Source of the DNA: an uncultured Prochlorococcus sp.
Lineage (GTDB): Bacteria > Cyanobacteriota > Cyanobacteriia > PCC-6307 > Cyanobiaceae
DNA length: 32,916 bases
Assembly: GCA_902526435.1 (NCBI GenBank)
Contig: CABZLA010000011.1
Span: 1-32,916 of the forward strand
Reading direction: 5' to 3'
The notes beneath the pieces were generated by a model, which saw only the letters and a list, made by a program, of their open reading frames with translations, was not told the DNA's origin and did no database searches. The stretch's first letter is position 1, and each line of letters opens with the position of its first letter. Below are positions 19,139-28,913 of the stretch, piece by piece. Both the position numbers and the translations under genes were made by a program.

Positions 19139-19783
19139 TTGTTGAATTTTGTTTATATTTTAATTTATATATTTATTATCTTTTTTATATCAATAATATA
19201 TAAAAGATTTAATCCAAATAATAAAGAAGTACTGAGAAAAATTGTTCATATTGGAATAGGACCTTTAATTCCGCTCGCAAAATTCTTAGACATTGATCAA
19301 ACTTTTGCTCTTTATTTTACAGGGCTTGTTTCGTTGTTAACTTTCATAAATTACCAATTTAAATTATTTCCAACTATTGAGGATGTAAATAGAAAGAGTT
19401 ATGGAACGTTATTTTATTGTTTAAGCTTATTTATTTTAATTTACCTCTATTGGGAAAAAGATCCTACTTCACTCATTGCTGGTTTTTTTATAATGACATT
19501 TGGTGATGGCTTTGCGGCATTAATAGGAAAAAACTTTAAATCCAAAAGTTGGATTTTATTAAACCAAAGAAAATCCTTTTTTGGAACAACCACTATGTTT
19601 ATTACAAGCCTGATAGTAGTTTTTGGTTTAAGTTATATTCAAAAATACACTTTTAATATAAATTTTTTTACTATTGCTTCTATTTCTACAATACTTGAAC
19701 AATTTAGTATTTATGGAATAGATAATTTTATTGTGCCTATTTCAGCAGCATTTTGCTTTAACTTTTTTATTACAGGTTTATAA
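19139..19783 (+). CDS. Phytol/dolichol kinase family membrane protein
   Basis: A 214-residue protein made almost entirely of hydrophobic segments (about six or seven). LRKIVHIGIGPLIPL near residue 34 and the FIIMTFGDGFAALIG stretch near 120, followed by KSW and KSFFGTTTMFI, match the CTP-dependent polyprenol kinases (SEC59/VTE5 group). In cyanobacteria and plants such enzymes phosphorylate phytol released from chlorophyll for tocopherol and chlorophyll salvage; that role is inferred from the family. There is no ATG near the N-terminus: a TTG at 19139, or the next codon TTG at 19142, must serve, 5 nt after the sigma factor stop. It converges on the DAHP synthase gene with a 1-nt gap. Confidence 0.78.
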   Translation: MLNFVYILIYIFIIFFISIIYKRFNPNNKEVLRKIVHIGIGPLIPLAKFLDIDQTFALYFTGLVSLLTFINYQFKLFPTIEDVNRKSYGTLFYCLSLFILIYLYWEKDPTSLIAGFFIMTFGDGFAALIGKNFKSKSWILLNQRKSFFGTTTMFITSLIVVFGLSYIQKYTFNINFFTIASISTILEQFSIYGIDNFIVPISAAFCFNFFITGL

Positions 19784-19784
19784 A

Positions 19785-20852
19785 TTACAAGATTGAATCA
19801 TACAGAATCTGAAGCAAATTTTTCGTTGTATCTATATTTATACAAGCATCAGTAATGCTCCTCCCATATTCAAGATCTTTTCTATTTGAAAGTTTTTGAT
19901 TACCCTCCTTAAGGTGACTTTCAAGCATTACTCCTAAAATATTTTTTTCACCATTTTTAATCTGATTTGCCACGTTTTTAAGAACATCAGACTGCTTCCT
20001 GTAATCTTTATTAGAGTTTCCATGGCTACAATCAATCATAACTTTGTAAGGAAGATTACCTACTTTTAATTCAGAAGAAATACTTTTTACGTGTTGATTT
20101 TCAAAATTAACTCCTTTAGAACCTCCCCTTAAAACTATATGTCCATCTGGATTACCTGTTGTATTTACAATAGAAGCATAACCTTGATCATTAACACCTA
20201 AGAAATGATGAGATTTTGAAGCCGACTGCATCGCATTAATAGCCGTGCTAAAAGAACCATCAGTACCATTTTTAAAACCAATAGGCATGGATAATCCTGA
20301 AGCCATTTCTCTGTGAGTTTGACTTTCAGTAGTCCTTGCACCAATTGCTGTCCAACTGATTAAATCAGCAATATATTGAGGAACAATTGGATCTAGCAAC
20401 TCTGTCGCTGAAGGGATCCCACGAGTTGCAAGATAAGAGAGTAAGCTTCTAGCTCTACGTAAACCTGTATTGATATCATAGGAACCATCCAGGTGAGGAT
20501 CGTTTATCAATCCTTTCCAACCTATTGTAGTTCTTGGTTTTTCAAAATATACTCTCATTACAATTTCCAATTTATCATTATAAATTTTTCTAAATTCTTG
20601 AATATATTCTGAATATTCTTTAGCAGCTTCAATATCGTGAATAGAACATGGTCCTACTATGACTAATAGCCTAGGATTATCATCATGCAAAATATTTTGT
20701 ATCGATCTTCTTGTATTAGAGACAGTATCAGCAGAGGTATAATCTAGAGGTATATCATTATGAAGTTTGCTTGGAGGTATTAATGGACGTGTTTCAACAA
20801 CATGTAAATCAGATGTTTTTTCTAAAGATTGATTATTTGATGAAGTGGTCAT
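19785..20852 (-). CDS. aroG: 3-deoxy-7-phosphoheptulonate (DAHP) synthase, type I
   Basis: First step of the shikimate pathway: phosphoenolpyruvate plus erythrose 4-phosphate give DAHP. The 355-residue length and motifs fit the AroF/G/H type: LLVIVGPCSIHD, MRVYFEKPRTTIGWKGLINDP, the GARTTESQTHREMASGLSMPIGFKNGTDG metal and substrate region, and VMIDCSHGNSNKDYRKQ. Which aromatic amino acid inhibits it cannot be told by eye, so the G designation is nominal. The ATG at 20852 is directly preceded by an ATTA-type tandem repeat where a Shine-Dalgarno would normally lie. aroE, another enzyme of the pathway, is encoded 8 kb away. Confidence 0.95.
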   Translation of the reverse strand: MTTSSNNQSLEKTSDLHVVETRPLIPPSKLHNDIPLDYTSADTVSNTRRSIQNILHDDNPRLLVIVGPCSIHDIEAAKEYSEYIQEFRKIYNDKLEIVMRVYFEKPRTTIGWKGLINDPHLDGSYDINTGLRRARSLLSYLATRGIPSATELLDPIVPQYIADLISWTAIGARTTESQTHREMASGLSMPIGFKNGTDGSFSTAINAMQSASKSHHFLGVNDQGYASIVNTTGNPDGHIVLRGGSKGVNFENQHVKSISSELKVGNLPYKVMIDCSHGNSNKDYRKQSDVLKNVANQIKNGEKNILGVMLESHLKEGNQKLSNRKDLEYGRSITDACINIDTTKNLLQILYDSIL

Positions 20853-20867
20853 TAATTAATTAATTAA
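20851..20867. repeat. Tetranucleotide tandem repeat abutting the DAHP synthase start codon
   Basis: ATTAATTAATTAATTAA, four 4-nt units plus one base, begins within the start codon (complement of 20850-20852) and fills the ribosome-binding region. No purine-rich site is seen between it and the ATG. Confidence 0.7.
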
Positions 20868-20953
20868 GAAGTTTGAATATTTAAAAAAGCATTGATGAAT
20901 ACTCTCCTTATCAATATTAAAAATAACAATAGATTAGGCATTAAACCTTACAA

Positions 20954-23527
20954 ATGAAGAAATTGGAAACATTGCTCAAAGATTATGCAGACCACGTAGC
21001 TGAAAGAGCTGCTCAAGGTATACCTCCATTGCCTCTAAATGCAGAACAAATTAATTGTGTGACGCAACTATTAGAACAAGAAAATATTTCCGAAAGTGAT
21101 TACTTATTAGATTTACTTATAAACAGAGTACCACCAGGAGTTGATGAGGCAGCTTACATAAAAGCAAGTTGGCTTACAGCGATTGTAAATGGAGAAAAAC
21201 ATTGCAAATTGATTAATTCCCAAAAAGCAATACAAATTCTTGGAACAATGATCGGAGGATATAACGTTAACTCACTTATTGAGATACTCAAAAGTAAAAA
21301 CAATTTACTTGCGAAAGAAGCAGCAAAAGTTTTAAAGGATATTATTCTTGTTTACGATTCAGCAAATGATATTTTTGATTTATCTCAAAATAATATTTAT
21401 GCAGAAGAGGTTATAAATAGTTGGGCGAATGCAGAATGGTTTACAACTAGAAATTCTCTTCCAAGAGAAATTACATGTTTAGCATTCAAAATTGATGGAG
21501 AAACAAATACTGATGACTTATCTCCGGCAGTTCATGCTACAACCCGTCCAGATATACCACTACACTCATTATCCATGCTTGAATTCAAGAACCAAGATGG
21601 ACTAAAAATTCTTGATGATCTTAAAAAACAAAATATACAGATAGCTTATGTCGGAGATGTTGTTGGTACAGGAAGTTCAAGAAAATCTGCAATTAATTCT
21701 GTTATTTGGCATTTAGGCGAAAATATTCCCTTTGTTCCTAATAAAAAAACCGGTGGGATAATTATAGGTAACAAAATAGCACCAATTTTCTATAATACAG
21801 CCCAAGATTCAGGCGCACTTCCAATTGAAACTGATGTCTCTGAAATAAAGACTGGTGATTTACTTAAAATACTACCTTACGAAGGTATCATTAAAAAAAT
21901 AGATAAAATTTCAAATACTGAGTTAGTAATTAGTCATTTTAAATTAAACCCATCAACACTTACAGATGAAATTCAAGCTGGTGGAAGAATAAATCTCATG
22001 ATTGGAAGATCTCTGACAGATAAAATCAGAAAAAAACTTGAATTAGAACCTAGTGAAATATTTATCCGTCCAAAAAGTCCAAAAAAGAATAATACTGGAT
22101 TTACTCAAGCACAAAAAATAGTAGGTAAAGCATGCGGATTAAAAGGAGTTTTTCCTGGTATGACGTGTGAACCCATTATGACAACTGTTGGTAGCCAAGA
22201 TACTACTGGACCAATGACTAGAGATGAACTTAAAGAGCTAGCTTGTTTAGGTTTTACTGCAGATTTAGTAATGCAAAGTTTTTGTCATACTGCTGCATAT
22301 CCTAAACCAGTTGATTTAGTTACTCATCAAGAATTACCTGATTTTATTTCACAAAGAGGTGGTGTAGCTCTTAAACCTGGAGACGGCATAATCCATAGTT
22401 GGCTTAATAGAATGCTACTTCCTGACACTGTAGGAACAGGTGGGGATAGTCATACAAGATTCCCCCTTGGAATTTCCTTCCCTGGAGGCTCAGGTATTGT
22501 TGCTTTTGCTGCAGCAATAGGATCCATGCCATTAAATATGCCGGAATCAGTATTAGTAAAATTTACAGGAAATTTACTGCCAGGAATAACGCTACGAGAT
22601 CTTGTAAATGCAATTCCACTCTTTGCAATAAAACAAGGTCTATTAACTGTTGCTAAAGAAAATAAACAAAATATATTTAATGGTAAAATTATGGAAATAG
22701 AGGGTTTACCTGATTTAAAACTTGAACAAGCATTTGAATTGACTGATGCTACTGCTGAACGATCATGCGCCGGAAGTACAATACTCTTATCACATAAAAC
22801 TGTAGAAGAATATTTAAAAAGTAACATTTGCCTCTTAGAGAAAATGATTGAAAGCAATTATGAAGATGCCAAATCGATATCAAGAAGAATTTGTGATATG
22901 AAAACTTGGCTAAAAAAACCTGAACTAATTCAACCAGATGAAAATGCCTCTTATGAAGAGATAATAGAAATTAACTTATCTAAAGTTACACAACCAATAG
23001 TAGCTTGCCCAAATGATCCAGATAATGTCAAAGAAATTAAAGATGTAGAAAATATTAAGATCGATGAAGTATTTATAGGATCCTGCATGACTAATATTGG
23101 ACACTACAGAGCCGCTGCGAAGGTTCTTGAGGGTATAAATAAAATAAATGCAAAACTATGGATCTGCCCTCCGACAAAAATGGATGAGGAAACACTAAAA
23201 GCAGAGGGATACTATGAAATATTTGAAAGATGTGGCGCAAGATTAGAGTTGCCAGGTTGTTCATTATGCATGGGAAATCAAGCAAGAGTAGATGAAGGTT
23301 CTGTTGTCTTCTCAACCAGTACCCGCAATTTTGATAATAGACTTGGCAAAAATGCCCAAGTATTTTTAGGAAGTGCTGAATTGGCAGCAGTTTGTGCTCT
23401 TCTTGGAAAAATACCTACAGTAAATGAGTATCAGGATATTACTAAAAACAAAATAAATCCATACTCTGATGAACTTTATCGTTATCTTCAATTTGACGAA
23501 ATAGAAAATTTTAGTTTGTCAAAATGA
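20954..23527 (+). CDS. acnB: Aconitate hydratase B (bifunctional AcnB type)
   Basis: Interconverts citrate and isocitrate via cis-aconitate; AcnB enzymes may also act on 2-methylisocitrate. The 857-residue protein has the AcnB domain order: an N-terminal HEAT-like helical domain (about 1-155), the swivelling domain next (GDVVGTGSSRKSAINSVIWHLG), then the three-domain [4Fe-4S] core. Cluster ligands are visible as Cys711 in IGSCMTNIGH and Cys769/Cys772 in LPGCSLCMGNQ. TVGTGGDSHTRFPLG and SFPGGSG are also family marks. It is 101 nt divergent from the DAHP synthase gene and 9 nt upstream of the CLC gene. In cyanobacteria it feeds 2-oxoglutarate synthesis and so nitrogen assimilation. Confidence 0.97.
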   Translation: MKKLETLLKDYADHVAERAAQGIPPLPLNAEQINCVTQLLEQENISESDYLLDLLINRVPPGVDEAAYIKASWLTAIVNGEKHCKLINSQKAIQILGTMIGGYNVNSLIEILKSKNNLLAKEAAKVLKDIILVYDSANDIFDLSQNNIYAEEVINSWANAEWFTTRNSLPREITCLAFKIDGETNTDDLSPAVHATTRPDIPLHSLSMLEFKNQDGLKILDDLKKQNIQIAYVGDVVGTGSSRKSAINSVIWHLGENIPFVPNKKTGGIIIGNKIAPIFYNTAQDSGALPIETDVSEIKTGDLLKILPYEGIIKKIDKISNTELVISHFKLNPSTLTDEIQAGGRINLMIGRSLTDKIRKKLELEPSEIFIRPKSPKKNNTGFTQAQKIVGKACGLKGVFPGMTCEPIMTTVGSQDTTGPMTRDELKELACLGFTADLVMQSFCHTAAYPKPVDLVTHQELPDFISQRGGVALKPGDGIIHSWLNRMLLPDTVGTGGDSHTRFPLGISFPGGSGIVAFAAAIGSMPLNMPESVLVKFTGNLLPGITLRDLVNAIPLFAIKQGLLTVAKENKQNIFNGKIMEIEGLPDLKLEQAFELTDATAERSCAGSTILLSHKTVEEYLKSNICLLEKMIESNYEDAKSISRRICDMKTWLKKPELIQPDENASYEEIIEINLSKVTQPIVACPNDPDNVKEIKDVENIKIDEVFIGSCMTNIGHYRAAAKVLEGINKINAKLWICPPTKMDEETLKAEGYYEIFERCGARLELPGCSLCMGNQARVDEGSVVFSTSTRNFDNRLGKNAQVFLGSAELAAVCALLGKIPTVNEYQDITKNKINPYSDELYRYLQFDEIENFSLSK

Positions 23528-23536
23528 AAATAAACT

Positions 23537-24895
23537 ATGCAAAATCTAATAAAAGAAAATATTCAAAAAACCAGTACTAACTCTTCTCGTAGCATTAAAA
23601 AATTACTTAAACAAAGATCTTTTGTTGTCGTTATATCAATTCTATTTACAGGATTAGGAGCATCAATAACTAGTATTTTTTTTAAAACTGGAATTTATTT
23701 TATGAATAATTGGAGATTAGAACTTTTAGATCAATTTCCATCCATTGCAGTCTTACCAGCATTTGGTGCTGTTGGTGGAGCCATATCAGGATTTTTAATT
23801 AAAAATATTGCTCCGGCTGCAAAAGGTTCTGGTGTAAGTCAAATCATGGGATTCTTGAGGCATAAAAAAGTACCTATGAATCTTAAAGTTGGATTAGTTA
23901 AATTAGTATCTGGGATAATTGCAATTGGTAGTGGGTTCCCCCTGGGTCCTGAAGGCCCATCAGTTCAAATGGGAGGATCAGTTGCTTGGCAAATGGCACA
24001 ATGGCTAAAAGCACCTCTAGCGTTTAGAAGAGTACTTGTGGCGGCAGGAGGCGGTGCTGGGATCGCTGCAGTATTCAGTGCTCCTTTGGGCGGATTTATT
24101 TACGCGATTGAAGAATTATTAAATTCTGCGAGACCAGTAGTCTTATTATTAGTTGTAATAACAACTTTCATAGCAGATTCTTCTGCAGATATTATTCAAG
24201 CTTTGGGATTAGACCCAAAGGCTCGAGGTTTTGACTTCAATCTAGGGTTTTTAATCCAAAAAGAATATGATCCATCTGTCTTTTTCTTGCCCATAGATTT
24301 TATTTATCTTGTTTTGCTAGGAGTTATTATTGGATTATTTGCAGAACTTTATAGCAAGTATGTTCTTGCTATGCAAAATCTTGGGAAGAGATGGTATAAA
24401 AATAAATTTATTTTAAAAATGAGTATTTGCGGACTTTTACTTGGAAGCATTTATTCTTTTTTACCGAGCTCTTTTCACAATTTAGATGAATTGCAAAAGA
24501 TAATAGCTGAAAAAAATACCAGTATTGAAATAGCTCTTTTAGCTGTATTTATACTCTTTATAACAACTGGATTAGCTGCCGCCTCAGGGGCACCTGGAGG
24601 ACTATTTTATCCAATGCTCACTTTAGGTGGAGCCATAGGTTTAATAATGGGAAGCTGGGTAGAAATTGCTACAGGTCATGCCCCAAGTACATATATCTTT
24701 GCTGGGATGGGGGCATTTGTTGCAGGATGTTCTAGGACTCCAATAACGGCTATGTTTTTGGCTTTTGCACTAACAAAAAATTTATTAATAATGAAACCTG
24801 TTCTTATTAGTTGTATTACAAGTTTTTTAGTAGCAAGAGCTTTTAATGAAAAATCAATTTACGAAAGACAAATACAAATTGAATTAGAAGATTAA
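23537..24895 (+). CDS. CLC-family anion transporter (predicted Cl-/H+ exchanger type)
   Basis: A 452-residue membrane protein with CLC architecture and no C-terminal CBS domains. GSGFPLGPEGPSVQ carries the gating glutamate (Glu139), APLGGFIYAIEELL carries the glutamates where exchangers place the internal proton glutamate (Glu192/Glu193), and GAPGGLFYPML matches the GxFxP region. With both glutamates present, proton-coupled antiport is more likely than a channel. The first anion-site motif, usually GSGIPE, reads GSGVSQ (97-102), so the anion preferred may not be chloride. It follows acnB by 9 nt and converges on purU with a 12-nt gap. Confidence 0.9.
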   Translation: MQNLIKENIQKTSTNSSRSIKKLLKQRSFVVVISILFTGLGASITSIFFKTGIYFMNNWRLELLDQFPSIAVLPAFGAVGGAISGFLIKNIAPAAKGSGVSQIMGFLRHKKVPMNLKVGLVKLVSGIIAIGSGFPLGPEGPSVQMGGSVAWQMAQWLKAPLAFRRVLVAAGGGAGIAAVFSAPLGGFIYAIEELLNSARPVVLLLVVITTFIADSSADIIQALGLDPKARGFDFNLGFLIQKEYDPSVFFLPIDFIYLVLLGVIIGLFAELYSKYVLAMQNLGKRWYKNKFILKMSICGLLLGSIYSFLPSSFHNLDELQKIIAEKNTSIEIALLAVFILFITTGLAAASGAPGGLFYPMLTLGGAIGLIMGSWVEIATGHAPSTYIFAGMGAFVAGCSRTPITAMFLAFALTKNLLIMKPVLISCITSFLVARAFNEKSIYERQIQIELED

Positions 24896-24907
24896 TAAAA
24901 TTGATTT

Positions 24908-25762
24908 TTAGTCAAAAACAGCAGTTTTACTATCGTATACAAAAATCTGATGATTTAAATGTAGTCTAACTGCTCTTGCAAGAGCTATTCTCTCAATATC
25001 CCGTCCTTTTCTAATCAAATCAGCAACCTCATCTCTATGACTTACATTGACAGTACATTGCTCAATTATTGGCCCTTCATCTAAATCTTTAGTAACATAA
25101 TGTGCAGTTGCCCCAATTAATTTCACTCCTCTCTTCCAAGCCCGATGATAAGGTTGCGCACCTTTAAATGCAGGCAAAAAAGAATGATGTATATTAATGA
25201 TTGAAGAATAATGTTCCAGAAAAGAGTCACTTAAAATTTGCATATATTTAGCTAATACAACAAGTTCAATATCAAAATCTTTTAACAAATTTAAAATTTG
25301 TTTTTCTACACTAGATTTAGATGAATTAGTAGTATCAATACAAACAAATTGAGCTTTAAAATCCTTAGCAATATTTTCAAGATCTCGATGATTAGAAATT
25401 ATTAATGGTACATTCATTTGTAATTCACCATTTCTTACTCGCCAAAGCAAGTCTATTAAACAGTGGTTTTGCTTACTTACAAAAATACCTACATTTGGTA
25501 TTTCATCTGAATAATTAATATTAAATTCTCCATTTATATCTATTGCAATTTTTTCAAATTGCTCATAAATTTCAGATTTATTAATTGGTAAATCATTTCT
25601 ATCCCATTCAATCCTACTTAAAAATAATCCTGCATCTTGATCAGTATGATGATCTGAATGTTTTATATTACCGCCATAATCAGATATCCAACTAGTTAAT
25701 TGACTAACTAATCCAGGACGATCTGGACATACAGTTCTTAAAATGATTGATGCTTTTTCCAA
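24908..25762 (-). CDS. purU: Formyltetrahydrofolate deformylase
   Basis: Hydrolyses 10-formyl-tetrahydrofolate to formate and tetrahydrofolate, balancing one-carbon pools. The 284-residue protein has an N-terminal ACT domain (TVCPDRPGLVSQLTSWI, about 9-80), which in this family senses amino acids such as glycine and methionine. The formyltransferase-fold catalytic domain carries INIHHSFLPAFKGAQPYHRAW (Asn190, His192/His193) and the later TKDLDEGPII with the conserved Asp. Its substrate links it to gcvT, which produces methylene-tetrahydrofolate and lies elsewhere in the window. It is divergent from the FAD oxidoreductase gene across 50 nt. Confidence 0.95.
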   Translation of the reverse strand: MEKASIILRTVCPDRPGLVSQLTSWISDYGGNIKHSDHHTDQDAGLFLSRIEWDRNDLPINKSEIYEQFEKIAIDINGEFNINYSDEIPNVGIFVSKQNHCLIDLLWRVRNGELQMNVPLIISNHRDLENIAKDFKAQFVCIDTTNSSKSSVEKQILNLLKDFDIELVVLAKYMQILSDSFLEHYSSIINIHHSFLPAFKGAQPYHRAWKRGVKLIGATAHYVTKDLDEGPIIEQCTVNVSHRDEVADLIRKGRDIERIALARAVRLHLNHQIFVYDSKTAVFD

Positions 25763-25800
25763 AAAAAAATCTAAACTATTAAATCTTTTGATTAACTACT

Positions 25801-25806
25801 TATAAT
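25801..25806 (+). promoter_or_regulatory. Consensus -10 TATAAT implying a leaderless mRNA
   Basis: A perfect TATAAT ends 6 nt before the ATG at 25813 of the FAD oxidoreductase gene. The usual start-point distance would put the first transcribed base at or next to the A of the ATG. There is no room for a Shine-Dalgarno sequence, and no good -35 is seen at 16-18 nt. Confidence 0.5.
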
Positions 25807-25812
25807 ATACCA

Positions 25813-26895
25813 ATGAAAGTATCGAACAAGAATTTTAAAAATTTACATATTTTAATTGTAGGATCAGGAGTTATTGGAAAATTTAACGCATTGGAACTTT
25901 CTAAACAAGGTTTTAAAATAACCATCGCAGATCCACAAAAAAAGAAAAATAGTAGCAGTGCAGCACTGGGACTCCTTATTGGAAATATGTATCAAAAAAG
26001 TAAAGGCAGAAGTTGGGAACTAAGAAAGAAAAGTAATGAATTATGGCCAAGATGGATAAAATTCCTTGAGCAATACAATAATAATTTACACATTGAAAAA
26101 CCATTAATCCAACTAACAACTGAGCAAAAAAACTTTGAAAAACTGTGTAAGTTTATTTCTAATCATCCTACGCGGGGTTTAAGAGTTTTAGAACGAGACT
26201 CCACCATTATTCAGAACATTAATAAAATATTTAACATGAATAACTTGAAAGGAATCATCTCAGGTGAGGATGGAAGAATAGATCCTATTTCATTATTAAA
26301 GACATTAAATATTTTTCTAAAGGATGAAAAAGTAGATTTTATTAAGGATAAAATTATAAAAATAAAAAAATTAAACAATCAATGGATTTCTACATGCAGC
26401 AATAAACTTGAGATTAAAAGTGATGTAATTATTTTATGTAACTCTCTTGATGCTCTTAAATTGATCGACTTGAATATTCATGATATAAAATTAAAACCTG
26501 TTTTAGGTCAAGCTATAGAAATCTCGCCTAGTAAAGAAGAAATTAATTTACTATCTCTACCTAAGCATTTCAACATCAATGGTACGAATTTTATTCGAAA
26601 AAATAACAACAAAATAATTATTGGATCTACCGACGAATATGATATTGAACCAAAAGAAAATACATTTGAAGAACTTACAGATTTCCTAGAAAATAAACCT
26701 AAATGGTTAAATAAAAATAATATTACTGATAAATGGCTTGGAATAAGGTCTCGCCCAGAAGATGAACCATCACCAATATTAAAAAGTTTAGAAAAAGGTT
26801 TAATCTTATGTACAGGTTTTTATAAAAATGGGATATTACTTGCCCCGGCTTGCTCAAACTGGGTATCAGATGAGATTGCAAATCATCTTCTTTAA
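25813..26895 (+). CDS. FAD-dependent D-amino acid/glycine oxidase-family protein
   Basis: A 360-residue flavoprotein of the DAO fold. The N-terminal ADP-binding motif is [23 protein letters not shown] (GxGxxG near residues 17-22), followed by an acidic ADP segment and [14 protein letters not shown]. The C-terminal flavin signature is [17 protein letters not shown], close to the GHYRNGI pattern of glycine oxidase (ThiO) and DadA-like enzymes. The middle aligns poorly, and the substrate (glycine for thiazole synthesis, a D-amino acid or another amine) cannot be assigned. It appears to be transcribed from a promoter abutting its ATG. Its TAA overlaps the dnaK stop on the other strand. Confidence 0.82.
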   Translation: MKVSNKNFKNLHILIVGSGVIGKFNALELSKQGFKITIADPQKKKNSSSAALGLLIGNMYQKSKGRSWELRKKSNELWPRWIKFLEQYNNNLHIEKPLIQLTTEQKNFEKLCKFISNHPTRGLRVLERDSTIIQNINKIFNMNNLKGIISGEDGRIDPISLLKTLNIFLKDEKVDFIKDKIIKIKKLNNQWISTCSNKLEIKSDVIILCNSLDALKLIDLNIHDIKLKPVLGQAIEISPSKEEINLLSLPKHFNINGTNFIRKNNNKIIIGSTDEYDIEPKENTFEELTDFLENKPKWLNKNNITDKWLGIRSRPEDEPSPILKSLEKGLILCTGFYKNGILLAPACSNWVSDEIANHLL

Positions 26896-28796
26896 TCTTT
26901 TGTCTCTGTAAAATCTGCGTCAATCACATCGTCATCACTACCTTTTTCATTGGCTTCATTCGACTCTGGTCCACCAGGTGCTGGAGGCTGATTCCCTTGC
27001 TGTTGATATACGGAAGAACCTATCGCATAAAGCTCTTGTTGAAGTTCTTCTAACAATTTCTTCATAGATTCATAATCTTCTTTTGAAGTTGCTTCTTTCA
27101 ATGCTTTACTTTTTTCTTCTACCTTGGTTTTAGCCGAAGCATCAACTTTATCACCGAGTTCACTTAACTGTTTTTCTGTTTGATAAACTAAAGTTTCAGC
27201 TTGATTCTTTAAATCAATTTTTTCTCTTTTTTCTTTATCAACAGAGGCATTTGATTCTGCATCTTTAACCATTTTGTCAACTTCATTGTCTGAAAGAGTT
27301 GAGGCACCAGTTATGGAAATAGATTGTTCTTTACCACTTCCTTTATCTTTCGCAGTAACACTTAAAATTCCATTTGCATCAATGTCAAATGTTACTTCTA
27401 TTTGGGGAACACCTCTTGGAGCGGAGGGAATACCATCAAGTCTAAAGGTTCCTAAACTTTTATTATCTGAAGCCATTTCTCTCTCACCCTGCAAAACATG
27501 AATCTCGACATTAGTTTGACCATCAACAGCAGTTGAGTAAGTCTCGGCTTTTTTTGTTGGAACCGTTGTATTTCGAGTAATCATTTTTGTCATTACACCT
27601 CCTAAGGTCTCTACACCAAGAGATAACGGAGTAACATCGAGCAGCAGTATGTCTTTAACTTCACCTGCCAAAACTCCCCCTTGAATAGCTGCACCCACAG
27701 CTACAACCTCATCTGGATTTACAGTTTGATTAGGATCTTTACCAGTGACACGCTTAACCAACTCTTGAACAGCAGGCATTCTAGTTGAACCACCAACCAT
27801 TACTATTTCATCAATCTCTCCAGTAGATAACTTGGCATCCTTAAGAGCTTGTTCTACAGGAACTCTACATCTATCAATTAATTTAGAAGCAAGCTCTTCG
27901 AAATTAGCTCTAGTCAAATTAAGATCAAGATGTTTTGGACCCTCTGGAGTGGCAGTTATGAAAGGTAAGTTAATTTCGCTTTGAGTAGCATTTGAAAGTT
28001 CAATTTTTGCCTTTTCAGCAGCTTCAGTAAGACGTTGCAATGCTTGTTTATCTTGTCTTAAATCAATACCTTCATTGCTTTTAAAAATGCTTGCTAAGTG
28101 GTCAACAATACATCTATCAAAATCATCACCTCCTAAATGAGTATCTCCAGAAGTTGATAGAACTTCGAAAACACCATCTCCAACTTCTAAAACAGAGACA
28201 TCAAAAGTTCCGCCGCCTAAATCAAAGACAAGTATTCTTTCATTACTCTTTTTGTCTAATCCATAAGCTAATGCAGCAGCTGTAGGTTCATTTATTATCC
28301 TTAAAACTTCTAGGCCAGCTATCTTGCCTGCATCTTTAGTAGCTTGTCTTTGAGAATCATTAAAATAGGCTGGGACAGTTATAACAGCTTGAGTGATATT
28401 TTCTCCTAGATATTTACCTGCATCTTCAGAAAGTTTTCTTAAGACCTGAGCACTTACTTCTTCAGGAGAAAACTGTTTATCTAATACTGGGCACTTTAAT
28501 TTGACATTTGAACCAGACTTTTCAATACCATAACTGACATCTTTTGATTCTTCATTAACTTCATCAACTCTTCTACCAACAAAACGCTTGGCCGAGTAAA
28601 AAGTATTTTCAGGATTCATTACAGCTTGTCGTTTTGCTATTTGGCCAACGAGCTGATCTTGATTCTTTGTATATGCAACAACAGATGGTGTAGTTCTGAA
28701 ACCCTCCGCATTTGCTATTACAGTGGGTTTACCACCTTCCATAACAGCAACACAACTATTAGTTGTCCCTAAATCGATTCCAACAACCTTCCCCAT
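26892..28796 (-). CDS. dnaK: Molecular chaperone DnaK (Hsp70)
   Basis: ATP-driven chaperone binding exposed hydrophobic peptides with J-proteins and GrpE. From the ATG at 28796 it has 634 residues. The ATPase domain starts [18 protein letters not shown] and contains [32 protein letters not shown] and [12 protein letters not shown]. The linker [13 protein letters not shown] and substrate domain follow, and the C-terminus ends in a DDVIDADF motif, as in DnaK of the main housekeeping type. The frame is open 90 nt further to 28886, but those residues do not resemble DnaK. Cyanobacteria carry two or three dnaK genes; this resembles the essential DnaK2, an inference. The gene stands without dnaJ or grpE. 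No CIRCE operator is visible upstream. Confidence 0.97.
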   Translation of the reverse strand: MGKVVGIDLGTTNSCVAVMEGGKPTVIANAEGFRTTPSVVAYTKNQDQLVGQIAKRQAVMNPENTFYSAKRFVGRRVDEVNEESKDVSYGIEKSGSNVKLKCPVLDKQFSPEEVSAQVLRKLSEDAGKYLGENITQAVITVPAYFNDSQRQATKDAGKIAGLEVLRIINEPTAAALAYGLDKKSNERILVFDLGGGTFDVSVLEVGDGVFEVLSTSGDTHLGGDDFDRCIVDHLASIFKSNEGIDLRQDKQALQRLTEAAEKAKIELSNATQSEINLPFITATPEGPKHLDLNLTRANFEELASKLIDRCRVPVEQALKDAKLSTGEIDEIVMVGGSTRMPAVQELVKRVTGKDPNQTVNPDEVVAVGAAIQGGVLAGEVKDILLLDVTPLSLGVETLGGVMTKMITRNTTVPTKKAETYSTAVDGQTNVEIHVLQGEREMASDNKSLGTFRLDGIPSAPRGVPQIEVTFDIDANGILSVTAKDKGSGKEQSISITGASTLSDNEVDKMVKDAESNASVDKEKREKIDLKNQAETLVYQTEKQLSELGDKVDASAKTKVEEKSKALKEATSKEDYESMKKLLEELQQELYAIGSSVYQQQGNQPPAPGGPESNEANEKGSDDDVIDADFTETKD

Positions 28797-28913
28797 GGAT
28801 AGATACTCTATTTGATATCTTCCATAATCGGTCATTAACGACATTATTGTTACTCTAAAACGAGGTGTGGTTCCCGAACAGATCACAGTTTTTCTGCAAA
28901 ATTTTTTTTAATA

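Noticed and set aside
28870-28879. Palindrome GTTCCCGAAC between dnaK and aroE, in a GC-richer patch.
   Set aside because: Arms of four bases match no operator I can name (not the CIRCE, LexA or NtcA pattern); too short to call.
28797-28886. In-frame extension of dnaK by 30 codons.
   Set aside because: [12 protein letters not shown] is the standard DnaK start; the extra residues look like translated promoter sequence.
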